NCBI RefSeq assembly: GCF_023656565.1
Contig: NZ_JAMOKG010000003.1
Location: forward strand, 744,001-808,000
Length of the DNA stretch: 64,000 nt
Source: Flavobacterium tyrosinilyticum
GTDB lineage: Bacteria > Bacteroidota > Bacteroidia > Flavobacteriales > Flavobacteriaceae
Direction of reading: 5' to 3'
Positions 43,538-52,222 of the stretch are shown here, one piece after another. The position numbers were made by a program, and so were the translations under genes. The notes below the pieces were generated by a model. It made no database searches, was not told the DNA's origin, and saw nothing but the letters and a program-made list of their open reading frames with translations. Every line of letters begins with the position of its first letter. The stretch's first letter is position 1.

Positions 43538-44251
43538 ATGAAACTCATCGCTTGGAACTGCAATATGGCATTCAGAAAAAAAGCTCAATATATTCAAGCT
43601 TTGAATCCTGATATTGCTGTAATTTCTGAGTGTGAAAGTCCTGAAAAACTCAAATTTACAAACGGAACAAAATTACCTTCGGATATTCTTTGGTACGGCG
43701 CAAATCCTAATAAAGGACTTGGCGTTTTTTCGTTTGGAGATTATAGGTTTCAATTGTTAGAATGTCATAATCCAACTTTCAAAAACATCCTTCCAATTGC
43801 CGTAACAGGCGGAAAAATTGACTTTACTTTATTTGCAATTTGGGCTAATAACCCTGCAGATAAAGAGGGCGCTTATATAACTCAGATTTGGAAAGCAATT
43901 CATTTTTATGAAGATTTAATCAAAGAAACTAATACCATACTAATTGGCGATTTCAACAGCAATACGATTTGGGACAAACCACGTCGCGAAGGAAATCATA
44001 CAACGGTTGTAAATAAATTGGCCGAAAAGAATATTTTCAGCACCTATCACAAATATTTCAATCAACTTCAAGGCAAAGAAGAACATCCAACTTGGTATTT
44101 GTATCGTCATGAAAATAAACCCTATCATCTTGATTATTGCTTTGCTTCAAATGATTTTATGGAAGTTTTAGAAAGCGTGGAAGTTGGCACTTACAAAGAC
44201 TGGACTTTGTACAGCGACCACAAACCTTTAATAATTAAATTCAATATATAA
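43538..44251 (+). CDS. Endonuclease/exonuclease/phosphatase family protein
   Basis: Protein of 237 residues in the EEP superfamily. Catalytic motifs: N-terminal IAWNCNMAFRKK, the acidic ISECESPE, the LIGDFNSNTIWD loop (Asp, Asn), and the C-terminal SDHKPLIIKF (Asp-His). It has no signal peptide, so it is likely cytoplasmic. Substrate (nucleic acid, phosphoester) is not evident. A methyltransferase gene starts three bases after its stop. Confidence 0.9.
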   Translation: MKLIAWNCNMAFRKKAQYIQALNPDIAVISECESPEKLKFTNGTKLPSDILWYGANPNKGLGVFSFGDYRFQLLECHNPTFKNILPIAVTGGKIDFTLFAIWANNPADKEGAYITQIWKAIHFYEDLIKETNTILIGDFNSNTIWDKPRREGNHTTVVNKLAEKNIFSTYHKYFNQLQGKEEHPTWYLYRHENKPYHLDYCFASNDFMEVLESVEVGTYKDWTLYSDHKPLIIKFNI

Positions 44252-44254
44252 ACC

Positions 44255-44875
44255 ATGAACAACTGGACTAACCGTTGGGATGACCGTTATAAAACCGAAG
44301 AATTCGCATACGGCGAAGAACCCAACAATTACCTTAAAGAACAAATTGAAAAATTAGAAACAGGCACTATTCTTTTTCCTGCTGAAGGCGAAGGAAGAAA
44401 TGCCATTTTCGCAGCAAAATTAGGCTGGGAAGTTGCCGCTTTTGATATTAGCGAAGAAGGAAGAAACAAAGCGCTTCGTTTGGCAGAAAACAATAATGTC
44501 TCACTTGATTATCAAGTTGGCGAATTGGAAACTTTAGATTTTCAGGATGGACAATTTGATGCGATTGCTTTAATCTATGCACATTTTCCAGCTGCGATAA
44601 AATCTGAAATTCATAAACAACTTGACAAACTTTTACGAAAAGACGGGATTCTAATTTTTGAAGCTTTCAGTAAAAAGCATTTAGAATACGTTACCAAAAA
44701 CGAAAAAGTTGGTGGACCAAAAGACATTGAATCTCTTTTTTCAATCGAAGAAATCAAAGCTGATTTCCCTAATTATGAAATCATTGAATTAGAAGAAAAA
44801 GAAATTGAACTAAACGAAGGCTTATTCCATAACGGAACTGGCTCTGTAATTCGATTTGTTGGCAGAAAAAAATAA
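44255..44875 (+). CDS. TehB-like SAM-dependent methyltransferase
   Basis: Methyltransferase of 206 residues. WDDRYKTEEFAYGEEPNNYL near the N-terminus and the SAM motif TILFPAEGEGRNAIFAAKLG are typical of the TehB/thiopurine-like subgroup. The motif AFDISEEGRNKAL and IALIYAHFP follow. It methylates a small molecule, identity unknown. It is tightly linked (3 bases) to the EEP gene and 10 bases before a secreted-protein gene. Confidence 0.88.
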   Translation: MNNWTNRWDDRYKTEEFAYGEEPNNYLKEQIEKLETGTILFPAEGEGRNAIFAAKLGWEVAAFDISEEGRNKALRLAENNNVSLDYQVGELETLDFQDGQFDAIALIYAHFPAAIKSEIHKQLDKLLRKDGILIFEAFSKKHLEYVTKNEKVGGPKDIESLFSIEEIKADFPNYEIIELEEKEIELNEGLFHNGTGSVIRFVGRKK

Positions 44876-44885
44876 AAAATAAACT

Positions 44886-45398
44886 ATGATTAAAAAAATA
44901 GTACTTCTCTTTCTATTCCTATCTATTCAAAGTTTTGCTCAAGATAATCAACAACTTACCTCAAAAGATATTTATTCTAAAGATGGACTTGTTTATAAAG
45001 TTAGTAACGATTCTCTTTTTTCAGGTTCAATAGAAAACCGTCGATGGACGAATAATATCTTACTATCAAAAAATGATTTTAAAAATGGATATCTAATACT
45101 TTACACTGAATACTATAATAAAAGCAAAAAAGGAATTCCTTGCAGAAAGACTTATTATTATGATCAACCGTTTTTTAAAAAGAAAAAAGAGGACAAATTA
45201 GATTTTGATGGAAGCATTTATTCTTCCTCTTACTTTGACGAAAATGAAAATAAAATTTTAGAAGAAAATTATTCTGAAGGCAAATTAATCTACAGCTGTC
45301 AATATAAAGATGGAAAGAAAAATGGGAAACAATTCTGTTTATCAAAAACTGGAAAAGAATTGAATTATATTTATGAAAATGGAAAAAAAGTAAACTAA
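44886..45398 (+). CDS. Secreted YwqK/MORN-like repeat protein
   Basis: Protein of 170 residues with a signal peptide (MIKKIVLLFLFLSIQSFA). The mature part has short repeats such as FKNGYLILYTEYYNK, NYSEGKLIYSCQYKDGKKNG and LNYIYENGKKVN, which resemble MORN/YwqK antitoxin-like repeats. The overall match is weak and no partner toxin is next to it. Probably an envelope protein of unknown function, cotranscribed with the methyltransferase gene upstream. Confidence 0.65.
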   Translation: MIKKIVLLFLFLSIQSFAQDNQQLTSKDIYSKDGLVYKVSNDSLFSGSIENRRWTNNILLSKNDFKNGYLILYTEYYNKSKKGIPCRKTYYYDQPFFKKKKEDKLDFDGSIYSSSYFDENENKILEENYSEGKLIYSCQYKDGKKNGKQFCLSKTGKELNYIYENGKKVN

Positions 45399-45413
45399 TT
45401 TATTTAATTTTTT

Positions 45414-45962
45414 ATGTTCAAAAAATCATTAAAAATCTTTCTTGGAATAATTGTTTTTTTAGGAGTTTTAATATTGTATTTATTAAGCGATTTCAATCCT
45501 CTTTACAGAAATAAAGAATTTGTATTATTAACAAATAAATTAAACGAAGCTAAAAAAGAAGATTTTACATCGTTTATTGATATTCATAACAAAATTTACA
45601 AAAAGATAAAAGAACCAAGTTGCCCTTGCAGAGGTGCCTCAAATAACATTCACCCATCCAGACATGCCTATTCACTTACTAAATTACTTTATGAGCTAAA
45701 AATAAAACAAGAATTTAGTCAAAACGAGTGTCTCAAATTTGTTTTAGTAAACTATGATTTTGGATATAAAAACATTGGTATAAAGGCTGCTTCCAAATTC
45801 TATTTTAATAAAAACATAAAAGAGCTTGATGAAAAAGAAAAGGTAACATTAATTGCCATGCTTAAAAATTCTAGTTTGTATAATCCAATTCGAAATAAAA
45901 AAGGAGTTCGCAATAGAGTCCTACTCTTGGAACTTGCATTGCATAGCCAGAATAAAGAGTAG
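45414..45962 (+). CDS. Truncated GT51 transglycosylase-like membrane protein
   Basis: Protein of 182 residues with one N-terminal helix (residues 8-25). The C-terminal half resembles the end of the glycosyltransferase-51 domain of penicillin-binding proteins: GIKAASKFYFNKNIKELDEK, then LIAMLKNSSLYNPIRNKKG. The catalytic EDxxFxxHxG region of GT51 is not recognisable upstream. It may therefore be a degenerate or regulatory relative rather than an active transglycosylase. It follows the YwqK-like gene by 15 bases. Confidence 0.65.
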   Translation: MFKKSLKIFLGIIVFLGVLILYLLSDFNPLYRNKEFVLLTNKLNEAKKEDFTSFIDIHNKIYKKIKEPSCPCRGASNNIHPSRHAYSLTKLLYELKIKQEFSQNECLKFVLVNYDFGYKNIGIKAASKFYFNKNIKELDEKEKVTLIAMLKNSSLYNPIRNKKGVRNRVLLLELALHSQNKE

Positions 45963-45966
45963 ACCC

Positions 45967-46719
45967 TTAAAAATATTTATGCTCCATAATTTCAGATCTC
46001 AACTCTGAAATTCCTAAAATCCCAACACGTTTTCCTTCCGTTTTAATCAATGCTTCTTTTTTAAGGCTTGATAAAATACGTATTGCTTGTTCTTCTGTAG
46101 TTCCTGCAAAATCTGCAATTTCTTTTCGCGAAAGCTCGATATCAATCAAACCATTAGTTTGTCCGAATTTGCGATGAATGTAAAGTAACAAATCAATTAC
46201 ACGTTCGCGAACATTCATGTGTGCAATCTTACGAATATTGTTTTCGCTTTTGTTCAATTCTTCAGCATAAAACAGCATCAAAGCATAAGTAAATTCAGGA
46301 ACTTGCTGTAAAATTTCCTGCATAGTTTCGTTGCTGAAGTTACACAAAACTGTATCTTCCAGCGCATAAGCACCAATTAAATAACGTTTACCCGTTCCAA
46401 ATCCGCGGAAACCAATAATGTCACCATTTGCGGTTAAACGAACGATTTGTTCACGACCATTAATTCCAGTTTTTACTGTTTTAGCTTTTCCTTTGCAAAT
46501 AAAATAAAGACCTTGCAACGGAGCTCCTTCTGTAATAAACTGATCTGATTTTTTACAGGTAATACTTTGCTTTTTAGAAACATAACCTGCCATCTGTTCT
46601 AAATGCAGATGTTTCTTGATAAAACAATTTTCATTGACACAGGAATAACAAACGGTTTGCTCTTCTTTCATGAGTCCTAAATTTTTTAACAGATTAAAAA
46701 CTAATTTGTTGTTCCTCAT
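45967..46719 (-). CDS. Crp/Fnr-family regulator with N-terminal cysteine cluster
   Basis: Regulator of 250 residues. A cNMP-binding-like beta-roll (about 50-150) leads to a long helix and a winged helix (IELSRKEIADFAGTTEEQAI, then LKKEALI). Cysteines at 24, 27, 32 and 55 (CYSCVNENC then SITC) are positioned for an Fnr-like [4Fe-4S] cluster or a metal site. A second ATG at 46671 still keeps the cluster. It is divergent from the nitrate reductase, sharing a TACGTAT palindrome, so it is a candidate redox or nitric-oxide-responsive regulator of nitrate genes. Confidence 0.85.
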   Translation of the reverse strand: MRNNKLVFNLLKNLGLMKEEQTVCYSCVNENCFIKKHLHLEQMAGYVSKKQSITCKKSDQFITEGAPLQGLYFICKGKAKTVKTGINGREQIVRLTANGDIIGFRGFGTGKRYLIGAYALEDTVLCNFSNETMQEILQQVPEFTYALMLFYAEELNKSENNIRKIAHMNVRERVIDLLLYIHRKFGQTNGLIDIELSRKEIADFAGTTEEQAIRILSSLKKEALIKTEGKRVGILGISELRSEIMEHKYF

Positions 46720-46756
46720 TTATTTTCATCAAAATTAAAAAAATAAATCCAAAAAA

Positions 46757-46789
46757 TACGTATTAATACGTAAAAAATACTTATTTTTG
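46757..46789. promoter_or_regulatory. Divergent control region of Crp/Fnr and nitrate reductase
   Basis: TACGTAT-TA-ATACGTA (46757-46772) is a perfect 7-2-7 palindrome. A TATTTTTG -7 element lies at 46782-46789 for the nitrate reductase, preceded by ATACTTA as at nirB and moeA. There is no -33 TTTG at the consensus distance. Confidence 0.62.
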
Positions 46790-46851
46790 TGTAAGTACTT
46801 TTTCTAAAGTCAGATCAATTAATAAAAATAGTATCTCTAAATAGAACTCTA

Positions 46852-49800
46852 ATGCAAACTACGAAGATCAAAACTACCTGTTCATACTGTGGCGTTGGCT
46901 GTGGTATAATTGTGACCAACGATGCAAAAAATGGAGTAATGGTAGAGGGCGACAAAGATCATCCTGTAAACAAAGGAATGTTATGTTCTAAAGGGATGAA
47001 CTTGCACTACGTAGTTAATGATACCTCTGACAGAATTTTATATCCAGAAATGCGAGGAAGTAAATCCTATCCGCTAGAACGCGTAAGTTGGGATACCGCT
47101 CTTGACCGCGCTGCTGCTGTTTTTTCTTCTATTATAAAAAAACACGGACCAGATAGCGTTGGATTTTATATTTCTGGACAATGTCTAACTGAGGAATATT
47201 ACTTAGTCAATAAACTTGTAAAAGGGTTTCTGAAAACCAACAATATTGACACCAATTCTAGACTTTGTATGAGTTCTGCCGTTGTGGGTTATAAAAAAAC
47301 TTTTGGAGAAGATTCTGTTCCAATTGCTTACGATGATATTGAACTGGCGGACACTTTTTTAATTACAGGAGCAAATCCTGCTTGGTGCCACCCTATTCTT
47401 TTTAGAAGATTAGAAAAACACAAAGAGAAAAATCCGAAAACCAAAATAATTTGTATCGATCCTAGAAGAACCGATACGGCTGCTTTTGCCGATTTACATT
47501 TGCAGATTATTCCAGGTTCAGATATTATTTTATATCATGCCATTGCCAAACGCATTATCGAAAAAGGTCACGTCGATCACGATTTCGTTAACAATCACGT
47601 GGAAAATTTCAAACAATATAAAGACTTAGTTTTAGGAACTTCTCTTGAAAAAGCGTCTAAACTTTGCGGAATTTCTGTAAACGACATTAAACTTGCCGCC
47701 GATATTATAGGAAAAGCAAAAGGTTTTATTTCGCTTTGGGCAATGGGATTAAACCAAAGTGCTGTTGGCGTTGATAAAAATACAGCATTGCTGAATTTAT
47801 CTTTATTAACAGGACAAGTTGGAAAACCAGGTTCTGGGCCATTTTCATTAACAGGTCAGCCTAATGCTATGGGAGGACGCGAAGTTGGCGGAATGGCAAC
47901 ACTTTTGGCCGCACATAAAGACATTGCTAATCCAACGCATCGTAAAGAAGTGGCTGATTTTTGGGGCGTTGACGAGATTTCGGACAAACCGGGTTTAACG
48001 GCAACAGAAATGTTTGAAGCTTTGGAATCTGGAAAAATGAAAGCCGTTTGGATTATCTGCACCAATCCGCTTGTGAGTTTACCCAATTCTAGAAGAGCCG
48101 AAAAAGCGCTTCAAAATGCAAAATTCGTAGTCGTTCAGGATATTTCGCACAATGCCGATACAGCCAAATTTGCCGATTTATTATTGCCTGCTGCGGGTTG
48201 GTTAGAAAAAGAAGGAACAATGACCAATTCAGAGCGCCGTATTTCGTATCTACCAAAAGGAATCAATGCCCCTGGAGAAGCACTTCCAGATATTGAAATC
48301 TTAATTCGCTTTGCTAAAAAAATGAATTTTAACGGATTCAATTTCAACAGCGCCGAAGAAGTTTACAAGGAACATTGTGCACTTACCAAAAACACGAATA
48401 TTGACATTTCATTTTTAAATTATAATCGTTTAAAAAACGAAGGAACTTTTCAGTGGCCCGTTCCAGATTATAATCATCCCGGAACTCCGAGATTATTTAC
48501 CGATAAAAAATTCTATACCCCATCAGGAAAAGCGATTTTTAATCTTCCTGTTTCAATCGAAAATACTTCGGTACAACCTAACGATGAATTCCCTTTTATT
48601 TTGACAACTGGAAGAATTCGCGATCAATGGCATACGATGACTAAAACAGGGAAAGTATCGAGATTATTAACGCATATTCCAAGTCCAGTCTTAGAAATAA
48701 ATCCGATTGATGCTTTTAAAAATGATATTAAGAATGGCGATATTGTCGTAGTTACAAGCAAAAATGGAGAAGTTCGTGTAAAAGCAAAAGTGACTGATTC
48801 GATCAAAGAAAAAGTCGTTTTCCTGCCCATGCACTGGGGAAAACAGCTTGAAAATGATTTGAATAGAACTAATAATTTAACGAACAACGTTGTCGATCCA
48901 ATTTCAAAAGAACCTGATTTTAAGTTCACAACCGTTTCGATTAAAAAATATGTAAAACCATTTCAGAAAATTGCCATTGTTGGTGCTGGAGCAGCTTCTT
49001 TCCGATTCATTCAAAACTATCGCGAATTCAATTCTACTGATGAAATTATTGTCTTTTCGAATGAAGTAAATCCGTTTTACAATCGTGTTTTACTTCCCGA
49101 ATATATGACGGGAGAATTCAGTTGGGAACAGCTTTTAAAAGTCAAAGATGGCGAAGCTTTCAATAAACTGAAAATTACCATGAAAGCCGGCGTTGCAATT
49201 GAAAAATTAGATTCAAAACAAAAAATAATTGTTGACAGTCAAGGCGAAATTCACACTTTCGATTCTTTGATTTTAGCAACGGGAAGCCGTCCTTTTGTTC
49301 CAGAAAATGCACAGCTTCATCTTCCTGGACGCTTTACCGTTAGAAGAAAAGAAGATGCCGACCGTTTGAAAAAACATTTAGACAGCACCAATCTTCCCCC
49401 CGAAGAACAGCATGTAGTAATTATTGGAGGCGGACTATTGGGATTAGAATTAGCTGCAGCTTTAAAACATAAAAAAGTAAAAACAACTATAATCCAAAGG
49501 GCTTCTCGTTTAATGGAACGCCAATTGGATCTAATTTCAAGCAAATTATTGGCTGAAGAAGTACAGCTTCGTGATATTCAGATTTATTTTGATAATGAAG
49601 TCAGCACCGTTTTCGAAACCGATAATCAGAATGAAATTGAAATTGCTTTAAAGAGCGGAAAAATCATTACAGCAAATGCAATTGTGTATACGATTGGAAC
49701 AATCCCAAATATCGAAATTGCTCGCGAAAGCGGTTTAGCCTGCGGACGCGGTGTAAAGGTAAATCAGTATTTACAAACTTCAAATCCTGATATTTTTGCG

Positions 49801-50370
49801 ATTGGAGAGATAGCAGAATTTGATAATAAGTTATTCGGAATCACATCTGCCGCCGAAGAACAAGCTGATATTCTAGCAAATTTCCTTGCGGGCGATATTA
49901 GCAGTTATTACAAAGGCTCGATTTTAATGAATATTTTAAAATTAGAAGACATTAATCTTTGTAGTATTGGCGATCTTACCATTCCTGAAAATGATGACTC
50001 CTACGAGGAAATTGTTTTTGCCGATTTGAAAAAACGTTATTACAAAAAATGCATCGTAAAAGATGATCTTTTGGTTGGAGCGATTTTAATGGGCGATAAA
50101 AACGAGTTTGCTGAATTTAAAACGATGATAGAAAGCAAAATCGAATTATCAGACAAACGAAATACGCTTTTAAGAGGAAGCTCAAATGCAAAACCAGTTT
50201 TAGGAAAATTAGTTTGTTCCTGCAGTCAAGTTGGAGCTGGAAACATCGAAGAAACGATTAAAAGCGGTGTAAGTGATTTTACGGATTTATGCAAAAATAC
50301 AGGAGCAGGTTTAGGTTGCGGAAGCTGCAAAACGGAAGTAAAGGAAATATTGGCTAAGTGCAAGGTTTAG
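46852..50370 (+). CDS. Assimilatory nitrate reductase with fused FAD and BFD modules
   Basis: Three-part protein of 1172 residues. Residues 1-~690 are a molybdopterin oxidoreductase with a [4Fe-4S] site (Cys10, 13, 17, 45) like NasA/NarB, reducing nitrate to nitrite. From ~residue 700 (KIAIVGAGAASFRFI) to ~1090 is a NirB-like FAD/NAD(P)H module with second Rossmann GGGLLGLELAAA. The C-terminus is a BFD-type [2Fe-2S] domain with Cys1122, 1124, 1156 and 1159. The electron path from NAD(P)H can therefore lie in one chain. It is divergent from the Crp/Fnr gene. It may be called nasC-like, but I give no symbol. Confidence 0.93.
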   Translation: MQTTKIKTTCSYCGVGCGIIVTNDAKNGVMVEGDKDHPVNKGMLCSKGMNLHYVVNDTSDRILYPEMRGSKSYPLERVSWDTALDRAAAVFSSIIKKHGPDSVGFYISGQCLTEEYYLVNKLVKGFLKTNNIDTNSRLCMSSAVVGYKKTFGEDSVPIAYDDIELADTFLITGANPAWCHPILFRRLEKHKEKNPKTKIICIDPRRTDTAAFADLHLQIIPGSDIILYHAIAKRIIEKGHVDHDFVNNHVENFKQYKDLVLGTSLEKASKLCGISVNDIKLAADIIGKAKGFISLWAMGLNQSAVGVDKNTALLNLSLLTGQVGKPGSGPFSLTGQPNAMGGREVGGMATLLAAHKDIANPTHRKEVADFWGVDEISDKPGLTATEMFEALESGKMKAVWIICTNPLVSLPNSRRAEKALQNAKFVVVQDISHNADTAKFADLLLPAAGWLEKEGTMTNSERRISYLPKGINAPGEALPDIEILIRFAKKMNFNGFNFNSAEEVYKEHCALTKNTNIDISFLNYNRLKNEGTFQWPVPDYNHPGTPRLFTDKKFYTPSGKAIFNLPVSIENTSVQPNDEFPFILTTGRIRDQWHTMTKTGKVSRLLTHIPSPVLEINPIDAFKNDIKNGDIVVVTSKNGEVRVKAKVTDSIKEKVVFLPMHWGKQLENDLNRTNNLTNNVVDPISKEPDFKFTTVSIKKYVKPFQKIAIVGAGAASFRFIQNYREFNSTDEIIVFSNEVNPFYNRVLLPEYMTGEFSWEQLLKVKDGEAFNKLKITMKAGVAIEKLDSKQKIIVDSQGEIHTFDSLILATGSRPFVPENAQLHLPGRFTVRRKEDADRLKKHLDSTNLPPEEQHVVIIGGGLLGLELAAALKHKKVKTTIIQRASRLMERQLDLISSKLLAEEVQLRDIQIYFDNEVSTVFETDNQNEIEIALKSGKIITANAIVYTIGTIPNIEIARESGLACGRGVKVNQYLQTSNPDIFAIGEIAEFDNKLFGITSAAEEQADILANFLAGDISSYYKGSILMNILKLEDINLCSIGDLTIPENDDSYEEIVFADLKKRYYKKCIVKDDLLVGAILMGDKNEFAEFKTMIESKIELSDKRNTLLRGSSNAKPVLGKLVCSCSQVGAGNIEETIKSGVSDFTDLCKNTGAGLGCGSCKTEVKEILAKCKV

Positions 50371-50399
50371 TTGCTTTTGTTATGTTGTGTTGATCTAAA

Positions 50400-50591
50400 C
50401 GCAAAGTTCGCAAAGGTTTTTCGCAAAGTTTCGCAAAGAATAATATTCTCTGCTTAAAATTGTTTTCTATCGAAAAAAGTTCGGAAAGCTATGCGCTAAA
50501 ATCTTTACCGAAAGCTTTGTGAACTTTGGCAACTTATTATAAAATAAAAAAACTTTGCGAAACTTTGCGAAAAACCTTTGCGAACTTTGCG
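50400..50591. repeat. 192-bp palindrome with 39-bp perfect arms
   Basis: The arms at 50400-50438 and 50553-50591 are perfect reverse complements built from CGCAAAGTTCGCAAAGG. They enclose ~115 AT-rich bases. It lies between the nitrate reductase and the rubredoxin-fusion gene, and the centre has no coding capacity. It belongs to the Bacteroidetes-type intergenic 'CGCAAAG' repeats by appearance. Confidence 0.8.
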
Positions 50592-50660
50592 GTAAAATTT
50601 ATGTTCAAAGTAAAGCAACTTGAAACCTGAAACAAAGAAAACCTGAAACAAAAAGAAAAA

Positions 50661-52091
50661 ATGGAACTAACAAGATTAATAGTAAAAGGAGGCGTTATTT
50701 CGCCAGGAGAACTTAAGGAAGTTGTAAACATCGCTTTGGAAGAAGGTTTGGATTCAATTTCGTTTGGTTCTAGACAAGATATTATTTTTCCGAAAGGATT
50801 TAAATCTTTGGATAAAACTACTTTAGGAAAGCATCATTTTGTTTTTCCCGATCAAAAAAGTGGTAACAATATTGTTTCTTCTTATGTTTCGACAGATATT
50901 TTTAGAAATACGAATTGGCTTACTGGAAATAGATTTTTATATATTTTGGAAGAATTTAAAGAACAGCCAAAACTTAAAGTCAACATAACTGATCCGAAGC
51001 AGCAATTAGTTCCTTTGTTTACAGGTCATTTGAATTTCATTGCTTCAGAACATGAAGATTATTGGTATTTATACATTCGTCTTCCAAAATGGGAAAAAAT
51101 AGAAGTGTATCCTGTTTTGATTTACAGCTGGGATTTGGCTAAGATTTATTACGAAATTGAAAAAATTTCAGAAGAGGATGCAATTGATATCGAACTGCTT
51201 TTCACTTTGGTCAGCGAAGCTTTAGATACCAATAACAGAACAATCGATAAACCATTAAATATTCCTTTTTACCCATTTCCTTATTACGAAGGAATGAACA
51301 GAATGGGAATTGATCAATATTGGCTGGGATTATACTGGAGAAATAATTTATACGATTTAGATTTTCTGAAAGAAATGTGCGATTTGTGTTTTGAATGCAA
51401 AATTGGAAAAATCTGTATCACGCCTTGGAAATCTTTCATAATCAAAGGAATCCCGAAAGACCGAAAACTAGAATGGGAAAAATTCTTAGGAAAACGCGGC
51501 ATCAATGTTCGACATTCGCTATTAGAATTGAACTGGCACTTACCCGTTGCGATGGAATGGGCTTTAAATCTAAAAACTTTTTTGGTTAGAACATTAGATC
51601 AATTTGATATCAGTACGTACGGATTGAATTTCGGAATTTCAGAATACAATCGTGACGGACATTATTTTACTTCGATTGTCATCGAAAAGAATGAACTCCC
51701 AACAGCTTTAGAATCCATAAAAATCAGAGATACTTATAATGTATTGTTCGCCAAGAATTTCGATCCAAATACTCGCGAATATATTGTGCATTCACAAGAT
51801 ATTGATAAGCTCGAACTGCCAACTATTTTAATTGAGTTAAGCCGAAAATATTTTGAAGAACTAGGAAATATAGCATCTGAAACTACCGAAAAACAACAGA
51901 AAAAAGAAAAACCACAACAAGATATTTACCAATGTCAGGAATGCTTAACGCTTTATAATTCAGAATACGGAGACGAAACTCAGGGAATTCCAAAAGGTCT
52001 TTTGTTTGAAAATCTTCCAGAAACCTATTGCTGTTCTCTTTGTGAAGCACCAAAAAGCAATTTTAGAATTTTGGAAACAGTTGAAAATTAA
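50661..52091 (+). CDS. Ferredoxin-like nitrite/sulfite reductase half-domain fused to rubredoxin
   Basis: Protein of 476 residues. The N-terminus (LIVKGGVISPGELKEVVNIA) matches the ferredoxin-like half domain of nitrite/sulfite reductases. A second such region (LLELNWHLPVAMEWALNLKT and on) is preceded by Cys240, 243, 246 and 252 and TPWKSFIIKGI, a nucleotide-free relative of CobG/NirB. The C-terminal ~48 residues are a rubredoxin (YQCQECLTLYNSEYGD, then YCCSLCEAPK). No complete siroheme Cys set is present. It probably transfers electrons in nitrate or nitrite reduction. Neighbour genes support this. Confidence 0.82.
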   Translation: MELTRLIVKGGVISPGELKEVVNIALEEGLDSISFGSRQDIIFPKGFKSLDKTTLGKHHFVFPDQKSGNNIVSSYVSTDIFRNTNWLTGNRFLYILEEFKEQPKLKVNITDPKQQLVPLFTGHLNFIASEHEDYWYLYIRLPKWEKIEVYPVLIYSWDLAKIYYEIEKISEEDAIDIELLFTLVSEALDTNNRTIDKPLNIPFYPFPYYEGMNRMGIDQYWLGLYWRNNLYDLDFLKEMCDLCFECKIGKICITPWKSFIIKGIPKDRKLEWEKFLGKRGINVRHSLLELNWHLPVAMEWALNLKTFLVRTLDQFDISTYGLNFGISEYNRDGHYFTSIVIEKNELPTALESIKIRDTYNVLFAKNFDPNTREYIVHSQDIDKLELPTILIELSRKYFEELGNIASETTEKQQKKEKPQQDIYQCQECLTLYNSEYGDETQGIPKGLLFENLPETYCCSLCEAPKSNFRILETVEN

Positions 52092-52222
52092 TAAGTTCTA
52101 TTATTTCTGTATTCAAAAATTGCGTATATTTAGCTTAACTAAGAATTTACACTAAAGCGTCACACTTCAGAAGCTTTAAAACTACTTGGTTAGCATCTAT
52201 TTATTCAATAAAAAATACAGTT

